This document shows positions 28,106 through 37,488 of a stretch of 64,000 nt of DNA, piece by piece. Position numbers and translations under genes: made by a program. The DNA comes from Roseovarius pacificus. Its GTDB lineage: Bacteria > Pseudomonadota > Alphaproteobacteria > Rhodobacterales > Rhodobacteraceae. Below the pieces are notes generated by a model. That model had not been told where the DNA came from. It saw only the letters and a list, made by a program, of their open reading frames with translations, and did no database searches. The DNA is taken from assembly GCF_900142665.1 (NCBI RefSeq), contig NZ_FRBR01000001.1, forward strand, positions 310,001 through 374,000. The letters run 5' to 3'. Every line of letters begins with the position of its first letter. Position 1 is the first letter of the stretch.

Positions 28106-29221
28106 TCAAGCAATCCCCCGCAACCGATCACGTTCCATTGAAAGCCACATCAGGCACATGATCAGCGGGCCGTTATCGGCCTCGCCACTGCGCAACAGGT
28201 CCATGGCGCGCGCATAGGGGATGACATGCGTGCGGATATCTTCCGCTTCGCTGTCCAGCCCGCCCATGCCGCGTTTTTCCTCAGGCAGATCGCACAGCCC
28301 CAAAAACAAATGGAAATATTCCGTCGAACACCCCGGCGAGCAATAATGGCTGGAAATCCTTTCCAGCCGATGCAGATCGAGCCCGGCCTCCTCAGCGCAT
28401 TCGCGACGGGCCGTGTCCTCCGGGGTTTCCCCGGCATCCACCCGCCCCGCCACCGGCTCCAGCGCCCAGGGCCGCGGATCGCCGCGCCCGAACGGCCCCA
28501 TGCGGAACTGTTCCACCAACAGCACCCGGTCGGTGCGCGGATCGTAGGGCAGCACGATCGCCGCATCGCTGACCACGAAAACCTCGCGCCGCAGCAGAGC
28601 ACTCTGCCCGCCACCGAATTGCGGATGACGCAGCGCATAATCCCGCGTCAGGAAAAACCCTTCATGCGGGGTCTCGACATGATCGACCTCGACCCTGTCC
28701 GCCCCGGTCGCGCTGCGCAGATCGGCGGGCACCCCCGTGGCCGCAGCCACCCGCGCCCCGGCACGGGACAGGATCATCGGCATCCGCCACGCCAGTTCCT
28801 CTGGGGTCTTGCGCCCGAAATACCCCATCGCCTCGGCACAGGCCGCTTGCGCGATCCCGCCCCAGCGGGGCTGCCAGTCTCCGAATGTCCAGTCCCGCGC
28901 CGCCTCGGGCGCGTGCGGTGTCACGAAACAGATGGCCCCGGCCCCCTCCGCCGTTTCGGCCCCCACCTCTTCGGCGCCCAGCCCCCCGGCCAGAAACCGC
29001 AGCCGCGTCAGAACCTCCGGCGGGACATCCCGCACCAGCAGCCCCGCCGCCGAATGCCCCTCCCGCGCCACCAGCGCGGGGAAACACGTCCTGTCATCGG
29101 TTTTCAGCGCATATCCGGGCAGTTCGGCCGCCTGCGCGCCAAGCGCACCGGCCTGCCCCGCAACGATGTCCAGCACCGGGGCCCACGCCAGGGGTCCGCA
29201 CAGGAACAGCGCGCCCGTCAC
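28106..29221 (-). CDS. AIG2/GGCT-like plus Nudix fusion hydrolase
   Basis: About 371 residues. The N-terminal 90 or so residues (GALFLCGPLAWAPVLDIVAG ... LPGYALKTDDRTCFP) look like an AIG2 / gamma-glutamylcyclotransferase fold. The C-terminal part is a Nudix domain with box GRVDAGETPEDTARRECAEEAGLDL and resembles ADP-ribose pyrophosphatases. It would cleave a nucleoside diphosphate derivative such as ADP-ribose. The start is uncertain: GTG 29221, one base after the TrgA stop, gives a proper AIG2 N-terminus, but GTG 29251 is also open. Confidence 0.85.
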   Translation of the reverse strand: MTGALFLCGPLAWAPVLDIVAGQAGALGAQAAELPGYALKTDDRTCFPALVAREGHSAAGLLVRDVPPEVLTRLRFLAGGLGAEEVGAETAEGAGAICFVTPHAPEAARDWTFGDWQPRWGGIAQAACAEAMGYFGRKTPEELAWRMPMILSRAGARVAAATGVPADLRSATGADRVEVDHVETPHEGFFLTRDYALRHPQFGGGQSALLRREVFVVSDAAIVLPYDPRTDRVLLVEQFRMGPFGRGDPRPWALEPVAGRVDAGETPEDTARRECAEEAGLDLHRLERISSHYCSPGCSTEYFHLFLGLCDLPEEKRGMGGLDSEAEDIRTHVIPYARAMDLLRSGEADNGPLIMCLMWLSMERDRLRGIA

Positions 29222-29222
29222 G

Positions 29223-29681
29223 TCATGACCAACGCCGCGCAACCCACTCACCGATCAGCCCGGTCACCAGACCGGCGATCACAAGCGCTCCGATCACCTG
29301 CGCATCGACCAGAACCAGCGCGTATTCCGTCATGATCTTGAACATGGCGTTGATCGCCTGCATCAACCCGGTAAAGCGCCGGTCCAGCGCCATGGCCAGC
29401 ATCTCGTTCAGGCTCTGGACGAACAGCCCCCAGAACACCAGCGCCACCGCGCCGGTCAGCCCCGCGCTCAGCGCGTTGGGATAGCCCCGGCCCAGCCGTT
29501 TGCCGACCACGCGCCAGCCCACCAGTATTCCCAGCCCGGCATTGACGAAATTGAACATCCCGAAATCCGTGCCCTCGGGCATCAGCGGGCGGATCAGGTC
29601 CGAAACCAGCCACCCGGCCGCCCCCAGCAGGATCGCCGCCACAAGGCGGCCCATCGTCGGCATGTTGTCTGTCAGCGGCAT
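29223..29681 (-). CDS. TrgA-family membrane protein
   Basis: A 152-residue integral membrane protein with about four hydrophobic segments (LVAAILLGAAGWLVSDLI, FNFVNAGLGILVGW, LTGAVALVFWGLFVQSL, VIGALVIAGLVTGLIG). It matches TrgA, first described with tellurite resistance in Rhodobacter. ATG 29681 overlaps the Cfa stop by one base. Actual function in the cell is not settled. Confidence 0.85.
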   Translation of the reverse strand: MPLTDNMPTMGRLVAAILLGAAGWLVSDLIRPLMPEGTDFGMFNFVNAGLGILVGWRVVGKRLGRGYPNALSAGLTGAVALVFWGLFVQSLNEMLAMALDRRFTGLMQAINAMFKIMTEYALVLVDAQVIGALVIAGLVTGLIGEWVARRWS

Positions 29682-30889
29682 CAGGACGGCCTTGCAATCG
29701 TGATCTGTGTCACGTCGCAATTACCCCCTTGGAACGCTCCCGCACAAGAGGTCAGATAGAAATTCCACATCCGGCGGAACCGCTCGTCAAAGCCAAGGCG
29801 CGCCACATCGTCCCATTTCGCGTTGAATGTCTCGTGCCAGCGGCGCAGGGTCTGGCTGTAGCTCTGCCCGAACTCGACCGAGCGCCGCACCTGCAACCCG
29901 GCCTTTTCCACCTCGGCGCGCAACACCGCCGGGCTGGGCAGCATCCCGCCCGGAAAAATGTACTTCTGGATGAAGTCCACCCCCTTGCGATAGGCGTCCC
30001 AGCGGTGATCGGCCACGGTGATAATCTGCAAGGTGGCCTGCGCGCCGGGGCGCAGACGCTCGCGCACCGTCGTGAAATAGGCCGGCCAGTATTGCTGACC
30101 GACCGCCTCGAACATCTCGATACTGGCGATCCCGTCATAAAGGCCCGTCTCGTCGCGGTAATCCTGCAAGCGGAACTCCACCCGGTCCGACAGCCCGGCC
30201 TTCGCGATGCGCGCCTGCGCGTAATCGAACTGCTCCTGGCTGATGGTCAGCCCCGTCACCTTCAGCCCCCGCTCGGCGGCGGCATATTCGGCGAACCCGC
30301 CCCAGCCGCAGCCGATCTCAAGCACATGATCGCCCGGTTGCGCCCCCATCTGATCGACCATGCTGGCGTATTTCGCGATCTGCGCCTTTTCCAGGCTCTC
30401 CTGCCCGCTTTCGAAAAGCGCGCTGGAATAGGTCATCGTATCGTCCAGCCACAGGCTGTAGAACTCATTTCCCAGATCGTAATGATAGCTGATGTTCCTG
30501 CGCGCCTGCGCCTTGGTGTTGCGCTGCAACCAGAACCGGATTTTCTCGTAGAACTGCGCGATCACCTGACCGGGATAGCTGTTATACATCTCGTCGTTAT
30601 CCGCGTTCACCAGATCCATGAAGGATTGCAGGTCGGGCGTGCTCCACCAGCCCTCCAGATAGGCGTCGCAAAATCCCAGATACCCCTCGCGCACCATCCG
30701 GGCAAAGACATCGCCCTGATGCACCGCGATGTCCGCCACCGGGCCGGGGGCCGTGCCCCCCGCCCTGAAAACGCGCCCATCGGGCAGGCGGATGTCCAGA
30801 CGCCCCTGTTTCAGGTTTTTCGCCGCCGCGAAACATTGCTCGAAATAGCGCGGCAGGCCCTCCTGTCCGCCGGTCTCCGTCAGGATCAT
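29681..30889 (-). CDS. Cyclopropane-fatty-acyl-phospholipid synthase family
   Basis: About 402 residues. It has the SAM-binding motif VLEIGCGWGGFAEYAA and the Cfa-family SYHYDLGNEFYSLWLDDTMTYSSA upstream of it, which contact the phospholipid acyl chain. It would methylenate unsaturated acyl chains in the membrane. I use ATG 30889 (MILTETGG); ATG 30913 is an alternative. It overlaps trgA by one base. Confidence 0.93.
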   Translation of the reverse strand: MILTETGGQEGLPRYFEQCFAAAKNLKQGRLDIRLPDGRVFRAGGTAPGPVADIAVHQGDVFARMVREGYLGFCDAYLEGWWSTPDLQSFMDLVNADNDEMYNSYPGQVIAQFYEKIRFWLQRNTKAQARRNISYHYDLGNEFYSLWLDDTMTYSSALFESGQESLEKAQIAKYASMVDQMGAQPGDHVLEIGCGWGGFAEYAAAERGLKVTGLTISQEQFDYAQARIAKAGLSDRVEFRLQDYRDETGLYDGIASIEMFEAVGQQYWPAYFTTVRERLRPGAQATLQIITVADHRWDAYRKGVDFIQKYIFPGGMLPSPAVLRAEVEKAGLQVRRSVEFGQSYSQTLRRWHETFNAKWDDVARLGFDERFRRMWNFYLTSCAGAFQGGNCDVTQITIARPS

Positions 30890-30967
30890 GGTTCCGGTCC
30901 GTCCCTGTTGCATTGCAACAAGGCTAGGTCGCGAAACCCCCGTCACGCAAGGATTTTCGCGCCCGCA

Positions 30968-32389
30968 TCAAAAGCCCCGGCGCTCATAGGCGTCCAGCGC
31001 ACGGGCGCGCCCCTCCGTCACACCGACCACCGGATCGGGATAGTCATCCCTCGCACTCAGCCCCCAACTGCGCGGGATCGCCTCGAAATAGGACAGCGCG
31101 GTTTCGCTCGGCTGACGATACGCTTCGGCGATCCAGCGCCGCCGATATGTGCCCTCGGGGTCGAACTTTGCGGCCTGCGTTTCGGGGTTGAACACCCGGA
31201 AATAGGGCGTTGCGTCCGGCCCCGACCCGGCACACCACTGCCAGCCCATCGCGTTGCTGGCCGGGTCCCAGTCGGTCAGGCAGTCCTCGAACCATGCCTG
31301 CCCGATCCGCCAGTGGCACAGCAAATGTTTGGTCAGGTAGCTGGCCACGATCATCCGCGCCCGGTTATGCATCCGCCCGGTGACATACATCTCGCGCATC
31401 GCCGCATCGACAAAGGGAATGCCGGTGCGCCCCTGTTTCCACGCGATCACATGCGGATGGTCCTTATCCTCGTTCCACGGAAACGCCGCCCATTCCTGGC
31501 GCCAGTTGTCGCTGACAATACGCGGCGTGTGCCATGCCAGATGATAGGCGAACTCGCGCCAGACCAGCTCTTTCAGCCATGTCTCGGCCCCCGCCTTGCC
31601 CTCGTCCATCGCGCGCTGGCCCGCATGCCAGCACCGCCGGACCGAGATTTCCCCAAGCGCAAGGTTCTCCGACAGCCCCGAGGTGCCCTCGACCCCCGGC
31701 ATATCGCGCTGCTCCCCGTACCCGGCAATCGCCGCGCCCATGAACGCACCCAGACGCCCCTGCGCCGCCTCTTCCCCGACGCGCTGCCAGGGCAGGCACA
31801 CATTGGCCCCCCGGTTCATGGCGCGGCCCAACTGCCAGTCGTCCAGCGCATCGCTCACAGGCCACGCCTCCGGCGCCGGGATGCGCGCGGGGGCAGATTC
31901 GGGCGCAGGAACGCCGCGCTCGCGCACCGCCGTCCAGAACGGCGTATAGACCTTGTAAAACCCGCCGGTCTTTGTCTCGACGCTCCACGGCTCGAACAGC
32001 AGATGCCCGACATGGCTCTCCGCCTCCAGCCCATCGGCTTTCAGCCCCGCCTTCACCCTGGTATCGCGCGCGACGCTGTCGGGATCGTAGGCGCGCGACC
32101 AGTACACCGCCCCTGCCCCGGTCTCGGCCACCAGATCGCGCAGCACCTGCAACGGATCGCCCCGGCGCAGGATCAGGCGGCTGCCCGCCGCCTCCAGCCG
32201 CTTGCCCAGATCGGCCAGCGACAGCCCCAGACGCCATTTCGGCGCGGCGCCCAGCCCTTCGCTCAGCGGATCGAGGATGAAGACCGGCACCACCGGCCCG
32301 CCGCGCGCAATCGCCGCCACCAGCGCGGGATGATCGCTCAGCCGCAGATCGCGCCGCAGCCACAGGATCGTCGCCTTACCGTCCCTCAT
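30968..32389 (-). CDS. phrB: Deoxyribodipyrimidine photo-lyase
   Basis: A 473-residue DNA photolyase that uses FAD and light to split cyclobutane pyrimidine dimers. It begins with the antenna-binding domain (ILWLRRDLRLSDHPALVAAI) and ends with the FAD domain carrying the signature WARE-like DPASNAMGWQWCAGSGPDATPYFRVFNP. Start at ATG 32389 has GAAGGGGCGGAT upstream; ATG 32407 is six codons earlier but has no clear ribosome binding site. It sits between cfa and a PLP enzyme on the same strand. Confidence 0.95.
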   Translation of the reverse strand: MRDGKATILWLRRDLRLSDHPALVAAIARGGPVVPVFILDPLSEGLGAAPKWRLGLSLADLGKRLEAAGSRLILRRGDPLQVLRDLVAETGAGAVYWSRAYDPDSVARDTRVKAGLKADGLEAESHVGHLLFEPWSVETKTGGFYKVYTPFWTAVRERGVPAPESAPARIPAPEAWPVSDALDDWQLGRAMNRGANVCLPWQRVGEEAAQGRLGAFMGAAIAGYGEQRDMPGVEGTSGLSENLALGEISVRRCWHAGQRAMDEGKAGAETWLKELVWREFAYHLAWHTPRIVSDNWRQEWAAFPWNEDKDHPHVIAWKQGRTGIPFVDAAMREMYVTGRMHNRARMIVASYLTKHLLCHWRIGQAWFEDCLTDWDPASNAMGWQWCAGSGPDATPYFRVFNPETQAAKFDPEGTYRRRWIAEAYRQPSETALSYFEAIPRSWGLSARDDYPDPVVGVTEGRARALDAYERRGF

Positions 32390-32440
32390 ATCCGCCCCTT
32401 CGGTCATTCAGGCATGTTACGGCCTGTCATCGGGACCGGA

Positions 32441-33661
32441 TCAAAGAATGTCGTCCAGCGCATTCAGAAGCTTGTCGATCTCCTCCCGTCGGGTGTAATG
32501 CACGAAACTCAGCCGCAGCACGCCCTTGTTCCGGTCGATCCCCAGGGCCTTGAGCGGGCGCACCGCATAAAAATCGCCGCCCCCCGCCATGATCCCCCAG
32601 TCCGCCAGGTCCGCCGCCGCTTCGATTGCCGGGCGGTTCAGCGCCACGGCCACCGTCGGCGCGCGTTGCGCCGCCACGTCCGGCCCCAGCAGGCGCACGG
32701 CATTGCGCCCTTTCAGATGATCCAGAAGCGGCTGCAACAGCTCCTCCTCATGGGCGCGCATCAGATCGTGCACCCCCTGCCCGCGCTCGGATGCGTCGCC
32801 GCCGATCCCGTGACGGTCGGCCAGCGCATCGACATAATCGGCCATCCCCGCACAGGCCGCCACCTGCGCATGATCCGGCCCCGCCGGGGTGAACCGCTTG
32901 TAAAGCACGTCGCCATTGAAGAAATGCGCCTGATTGGGCAACAGGCTGCCCAGCTCGCGCCGGATCACCATGATCCCCTGATGCGGTCCATAAGTCTTGT
33001 AGGCGGAAAACAGGTAGATATCCGGCCCCATGCCGCCCACGTCCGGCACCCCGTGCGGCGCATAGCTCACGCCATCGACGCAGACGAACGCGCCCGCCGC
33101 GTGGGCGGCGGCGGTGATCTCGACCACCGGATTGATCGCGCCGATCACGTTGGAACAATGCGGGAAACACACCAGCCGCACCTGTTCGTCCAGCAGCGAC
33201 TCGAGGTCTTCCAGCCGCAACAGACCGGTTTCCGGGTCGATCCGCCACTCGCGAATCTCGATGCCCTCGTCGGCCAGCCGCCGCCACGGGCCGGAATTGG
33301 CCTCGTGATCCTGATCGGTGACGATGATCGCCTCGCCGGGGCTCATCCACTGGCGAAAGGCCTGCGCCAGAACATAGGTGTTCTGTGTGGTCGAGGGGCC
33401 GAAACTCAGCTCATCGGTCGCCACGCCCATCAGCGCCGCCAGCCGGGTGCGCGCCTCGTCCATCTCCTCGCCCGCCAGGCGGCTGGCCTCGTAGGGGCCA
33501 TAGGGCTGCACCTTGCGCTGGCGGTAATAGCGCTCCAGCCGCGCGATCACCGGCGCACAGGTATAGGACCCGCCCGCATTCTCGAAAAACGCCTGATCCT
33601 GCAATGTCGGCTCGTCGAAGGCGGGAAACTGCGCCCGCACGAAATCAATATCGAGTGTCAT
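32441..33661 (-). CDS. Cysteine desulfurase-like class V aminotransferase
   Basis: A 406-residue PLP enzyme of the cysteine desulfurase-like (class V aminotransferase) superfamily. The Schiff-base lysine lies in FSAYKTYGPHQGI. A histidine-rich CFPHCSNVIGAI and an N-terminal FPAFDEP are family features. It begins at ATG 33661 behind an excellent ribosome binding site (AGGAGGGACC). Without a partner gene the substrate is unclear; it could be a kynureninase-like or desulfurase-type enzyme. Confidence 0.88.
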   Translation of the reverse strand: MTLDIDFVRAQFPAFDEPTLQDQAFFENAGGSYTCAPVIARLERYYRQRKVQPYGPYEASRLAGEEMDEARTRLAALMGVATDELSFGPSTTQNTYVLAQAFRQWMSPGEAIIVTDQDHEANSGPWRRLADEGIEIREWRIDPETGLLRLEDLESLLDEQVRLVCFPHCSNVIGAINPVVEITAAAHAAGAFVCVDGVSYAPHGVPDVGGMGPDIYLFSAYKTYGPHQGIMVIRRELGSLLPNQAHFFNGDVLYKRFTPAGPDHAQVAACAGMADYVDALADRHGIGGDASERGQGVHDLMRAHEEELLQPLLDHLKGRNAVRLLGPDVAAQRAPTVAVALNRPAIEAAADLADWGIMAGGGDFYAVRPLKALGIDRNKGVLRLSFVHYTRREEIDKLLNALDDIL

Positions 33662-33695
33662 GGTCCCTCCTGCCGGTCCGGGCCCACTGAAATGC

Positions 33696-33725
33696 AAAAG
33701 GCTCCGGGGAACAAGCCCCGGAGCC
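33696..33725 (-). terminator. Terminator of the BCCT transporter gene
   Basis: A perfect 10-bp stem GGCTCCGGGG / CCCCGGAGCC with loop AACAAG is preceded on the plus strand by AAAA, so the minus-strand transcript ends in a U run (TTTTGCATTT). It sits between the transporter stop and the start of the next gene. Confidence 0.85.
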
Positions 33726-33748
33726 CTTTCAATCGTCCGTGGCGGCGT

Positions 33749-35452
33749 TTACCGCTTTTCCGAGGCCAGCCCGCGCCAGATGGCATAGCACATGACCAGC
33801 AGAACCAGCGTGAACGGCAGCCCGGTTGAGATCACCGCCGACTGGAGCGACGCCAGCCCGCCCCCGATCAGCAGCACGATCGCCACCGCGCCCTCAAAGA
33901 TGCACCAGAACACGCGCTGCGCCACCGGGGCATCCACCTTGCCGCCCGCGGTGATCGTGTCGATCACCAGCGACCCGGAGTCCGACGAGGTGACAAAGAA
34001 CACCACCACCAGAATGATCCCGATGACCGAGGTGATGGTCGCCAGCGGCAGTTGCGACAGCATGTAGAACAGCTTGAGTTCCAGCGCCGCGTTCTTCGCC
34101 CCTTCATAGCCGTCCGCCACCACCTGGTTCAGCGCGGTGCCGCCAAAGACGGTCATCCACAGAACGCAGACCAGCGTCGGGATCAGCAGCACGCAGATGA
34201 TGAACTCGCGCACGGTGCGGCCACGGCTGACGCGGGCGATGAACATGCCCACGAAGGGCGACCAGCTGATCCACCACGCCCAGTAGAACGCCGTCCAGCC
34301 CTGGCTGAAGTTCACGTCTTCGCGCCCGAACGGATTGGACAGCGCGAAAAGGTTCTGGAAATAGGCCCAGAGACTGTCGAAGAACAGCGTGATCAGAAAG
34401 ATCGGCCCGCCGACAAGGAACACGAACACCAGCAGCAGCGCCGCCAGCCCCATGTTGATCTCCGACAGCACCTTCACACCGCCATCGAGGCCGCGCACCA
34501 CCGAGACCAGCGCCACCGCGGTGATGCCCGAAATCAGGATGACCAGCAGCAGCGGATTGTTCGCAACGCCGCTTTCCTCGCTGTTGCCATAGGTGATGCC
34601 CATGAAGGCGCGCGTGCCCTCGGCGGCATCGCCGCTGCCGAACAGGTAGGTCAGCCCCGAGGCCGTCTGCTCCGCGCCGAAGCCCAGCGAGGTCGCCAGA
34701 CCGAACAGCGTGGCGAACACCGCCAGCGTGTCGATGATATGGCCGGTCCAGCCCCAGACGCGCTCGCCGAAAATCGGATAGAACGCCGAACGCAGCGTCA
34801 GCGGCAGGCCCTTGTTGAAGGAAAACAGCGCCAGCGCCAGCGCCACGACCGCATAGATCGCCCAGGGGTGCAGCCCCCAGTGAAAGATCGTGGCCGCCAT
34901 GCCAAGGCGTTGCGCCGCGGCTTCATCGCCGCCCGCGGCCCCCAGCGGGGCCCAGTCCGTGCGCAGACCGTCCTCCATGGCGGTGCCGCCCAGCGAGCTC
35001 GAGAAATGGCTCATCGGTTCCGAAACCCCGAAGAACAGCAGCCCGATGCCCATGCCGGCGGCGAACAGCATCGCGAACCAGCCGGTATAGCTGTAATCGG
35101 GGGTCGCATCGGCCCCGCCCAGGCGCACGCTGCCATAAGGCGTGACGATCAGCAGAAGGCAGAAAATCACAAAGATGTTCGCCGCGCCGAGGAAGAACCA
35201 GTCGAACCCCTTGGTCACCGCCGAGAACATCCAGCTGAAGGCGTTGCTGGCCTGATCCGGCAAGGCCAGCGCGTAGAACACGAAGGCGACGATGGACAGC
35301 CCCGAGATCAGAAAAACGGGATTGTGAATATCCAGCCCGAAAGGCCCGATTTTCGCTTCGATATTGTCCTGACCGATCTCGTAATCGGTGTCGATCAGGT
35401 CCGAATGCCCTTCCGGAGCAGGGATTCCCTGATTCGTTGTATCATCTGACAT
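33749..35452 (-). CDS. BCCT-family transporter
   Basis: A 567-residue 12-TM secondary transporter of the betaine/carnitine/choline family. Seen are the glycine-rich GMGIGLLFFGVSEP, the motif WGLHPWAIYAVVALALALFSFNKGLPL, and the Trp-rich FYWAWWISWSPFVGMF of TM8, which forms the substrate aromatic cage. It takes up quaternary amines (or DMSP in marine relatives), with Na+ or H+. ATG 35452 follows GAGGGGACATAC. Its 340-nt upstream region is long, allowing osmotic or substrate regulation. Confidence 0.94.
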   Translation of the reverse strand: MSDDTTNQGIPAPEGHSDLIDTDYEIGQDNIEAKIGPFGLDIHNPVFLISGLSIVAFVFYALALPDQASNAFSWMFSAVTKGFDWFFLGAANIFVIFCLLLIVTPYGSVRLGGADATPDYSYTGWFAMLFAAGMGIGLLFFGVSEPMSHFSSSLGGTAMEDGLRTDWAPLGAAGGDEAAAQRLGMAATIFHWGLHPWAIYAVVALALALFSFNKGLPLTLRSAFYPIFGERVWGWTGHIIDTLAVFATLFGLATSLGFGAEQTASGLTYLFGSGDAAEGTRAFMGITYGNSEESGVANNPLLLVILISGITAVALVSVVRGLDGGVKVLSEINMGLAALLLVFVFLVGGPIFLITLFFDSLWAYFQNLFALSNPFGREDVNFSQGWTAFYWAWWISWSPFVGMFIARVSRGRTVREFIICVLLIPTLVCVLWMTVFGGTALNQVVADGYEGAKNAALELKLFYMLSQLPLATITSVIGIILVVVFFVTSSDSGSLVIDTITAGGKVDAPVAQRVFWCIFEGAVAIVLLIGGGLASLQSAVISTGLPFTLVLLVMCYAIWRGLASEKR

Positions 35453-35792
35453 GTATGTCCCCTCTATACTGCAACTCAGGCTGAGAATTCCGGCGCGTTT
35501 CTGTCGGGGAAGCCCCGCTTTTGCACGCGCTCCGGGCGATGCCCGTTGCTCCCTGGTGTTACCGGATCGCCGCAAACAAGCGTCCGGACTCCCTTATTTT
35601 ATGACGAGAAGGCGTACCGCCCTGTTCGCTCTCATTGCCCGAGCGTAACAAGCGGCCTTCCGAAAAAGCAACCAATTGCGGCTTCTTTTTGTGTGAATCC
35701 GACCTGCGTGACAATTTGCGGCCTTCAACCGAACCGCGAATCATCCGCGCGGGCTCGTCCCCGGTTGACGGATTCGCGCCGGCGGGCCCGCC
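35453..35792. other. Upstream region of BCCT transporter
   Basis: These 340 nt contain no convincing gene. They hold the transporter's promoter region; no operator that I can name is evident. Confidence 0.4.
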
Positions 35793-36188
35793 CTAGCCGT
35801 ACCGCCCGCCGCGCTGCAAGACCTCGATCTGATAGCCGTCGGGATCGGCGACGAAAAAGAAAGTCGCGATCACCGCGCCGCCCGGTGCGAACTCGACAAT
35901 CTGGCGCGGGGCCAGCCCCTCGGCCTCGAACCGCGCGTGTTCGGCGGCCAGATCGTCCACCGAAAACGCCAGATGCCCGTATCCGTCGCCCAGATCATAG
36001 GGCTCATCGCGCCCCTTGTTCACCGTCAGTTCCAGCTCGAACCCGGTTTCGCCGTTGCTGAGGTAAACCAGCGTGAAATCGTCGAAATCCAGCCGGTCCG
36101 CCACCTCCAGCCCAAAGGCCCTGCGGTAGAACGCGACCGAACGCGCCTCGTCCAGAACCCGGATCATGCTGTGAATCGCCTTGGCCAT
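35793..36188 (-). CDS. Glyoxalase I-like VOC-family protein
   Basis: A 131-residue vicinal oxygen chelate protein with two beta-alpha-beta-beta-beta modules. Typical segments are MIRVLDEARSVAFYRRAFGLEV, FELELTVN, GHLAFSVDDLA and FFVADPDGYQIEVLQR. These carry the metal-binding His/Glu positions of lactoylglutathione lyase, so methylglyoxal detoxification is likely. ATG 36188 follows AAGGAGGCATCGC, a strong ribosome binding site. Confidence 0.9.
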   Translation of the reverse strand: MAKAIHSMIRVLDEARSVAFYRRAFGLEVADRLDFDDFTLVYLSNGETGFELELTVNKGRDEPYDLGDGYGHLAFSVDDLAAEHARFEAEGLAPRQIVEFAPGGAVIATFFFVADPDGYQIEVLQRGGRYG

Positions 36189-36818
36189 GCGATGCCTCCT
36201 TGCCTGTGCACGGTTTCCGCGCCGCAGATCGAAACACCCCGGCGCCCACCCTCGCGGCATACGCCCTTTGGCTCCGGGTGCAAACAGGTCGCAGGGCGAT
36301 CATGCAACACCTGAGCGCCCCACCACACCGGCCCCATGCCCGGCCCGGACTACAAGGCCGGGCCGCCATGTTGCGCCCGGAAAGGACCTCCACAGGCCCA
36401 ATCCGAACCACGACCTCATCCGATGTCGATGGCCGCTGAGCGGGATGACACATCATCCATGCAAGCCGCGCATCGCCAGACCGCGGGATGGCGATCAAAC
36501 GGTCCTTCAGCACAGTTTATGCCCGCCAAATCCGAAAGAGATCAAAGCGGCGCACCTACGTCACCAAATCGCCAGCCCATACGGGCGGTCTGGCGATGCG
36601 CGGCGGCCTGCGGCCGCTGCCTCGCGCGAGTGGAAAGACCTCTGCGGATACGATCCGGATAGCAGCCGGACATGGTGCCGATGGCCGGTATGCGGACAAA
36701 GCCGACCTCTGGTTTTTATTTGAGGATGTCTGCTTTTCAAACGGCTACCGCCTACAGACTTTAGCTAGTATCAGAAGTTAATAGGTGTTTATGACAAGCT
36801 CCTTCACCACACGACCTC
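36189..36818. other. Intergenic region, poorly coding
   Basis: No gene with credible codon use is seen in these 630 nt. A hairpin CGGCCCGG-9nt-CCGGGCCG lies at 36341-36365. The first copy of a 22-bp direct repeat is at 36674-36695. The last 100 nt are AT-rich. It may be a decayed region. Confidence 0.5.
36674..36695. repeat. 22-bp direct repeat, copy 1
   Basis: These 22 nt (starting GGTGCCGATGG and ending GGTATGCGG) recur identically at 37467-37488. The two copies flank the orphan gene at 36819-37328 at about 125-140 nt on each side. Confidence 0.8.
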
Positions 36819-37328
36819 TCAAATGGATCTTTTTCGAGGCCGCATTTCGCGCCCAGTCGGGTCTGTGCCCAAAACTGATTCATGCAGGCCGCCGATAATC
36901 TCTCGCGTCGGTTCAAGATTTTCATCCGTTGCGACAAGACACCAACCGGTGTCTCGGACACGTTCATCTTCTTCGTCATAAAGCGAAGGATCATCCAACA
37001 AGTAGCACAATCCCGAGATCATTTCCGCTTGCGAACAACGCACCAAATCGACGATGTCTGAACGATCGACACCAAGTGACAGCATACGTTCTAAAGCGTG
37101 ACCTTGGCCGGAAAACGGCCCTTCTGGATTGCGACGCGCGGATTCGATTATTCTCTCAATCCAGCTATCATCTGTTTCATCTACAACCTGCGCCCAAGCT
37201 TGTTTAAGGAAAAGGTATCTATGAAGTTGCGGTATCTTCTCTTGAATTTGCGAACTGGCCCATTGTTCTGGTCGTTGCGCTCCTAATGCTCGAAAAAGTT
37301 CGGTGAGCTGGTGGTCTTGATCAGCCAT
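36819..37328 (-). CDS. Uncharacterised protein (orphan, AT-rich)
   Basis: A 169-residue acidic protein with ATG 37328 preceded by GGAGAACTTTAAT, a usable ribosome binding site. It has no signal peptide or membrane segment. Notable pieces are GLCYLLDDPSLYDEEDERV and a C-terminal GGLHESVLGTDPTGREMRPR that looks like a conserved signature. I do not recognise a named function. The gene is clearly AT-richer than its surroundings and lies inside a 22-bp direct repeat, suggesting transfer. An immunity or anti-toxin type protein is possible, but nothing proves it. Confidence 0.7.
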   Translation of the reverse strand: MADQDHQLTELFRALGAQRPEQWASSQIQEKIPQLHRYLFLKQAWAQVVDETDDSWIERIIESARRNPEGPFSGQGHALERMLSLGVDRSDIVDLVRCSQAEMISGLCYLLDDPSLYDEEDERVRDTGWCLVATDENLEPTREIIGGLHESVLGTDPTGREMRPRKRSI

Positions 37329-37466
37329 ATTAAAGTTCTCCAGCAGAGGTCAAAATCTGGTATCACGCTGTCATTGAAAGACATTCTTCACAACACCAAA
37401 GGAGCCTTTCGTTCGAGCCGCAGCATTGGTTGTTTTTTGGGCTCTATCCAGTCATTCGCTGCAAGC

Positions 37467-37488
37467 GGTGCCGATGGCCGGTATGCGG
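37467..37488. repeat. 22-bp direct repeat, copy 2
   Basis: Identical to 36674-36695, 793 nt apart. Weak similarity (GCGGAC..AG..GAC) continues to the right, so the copies may come from a longer ancestral duplication. Confidence 0.8.

Noticed and set aside
29729..33829. 1366-codon plus-strand frame
   Set aside because: Antisense to cfa, phrB and the class V aminotransferase, which have clear motifs; no domain of its own.
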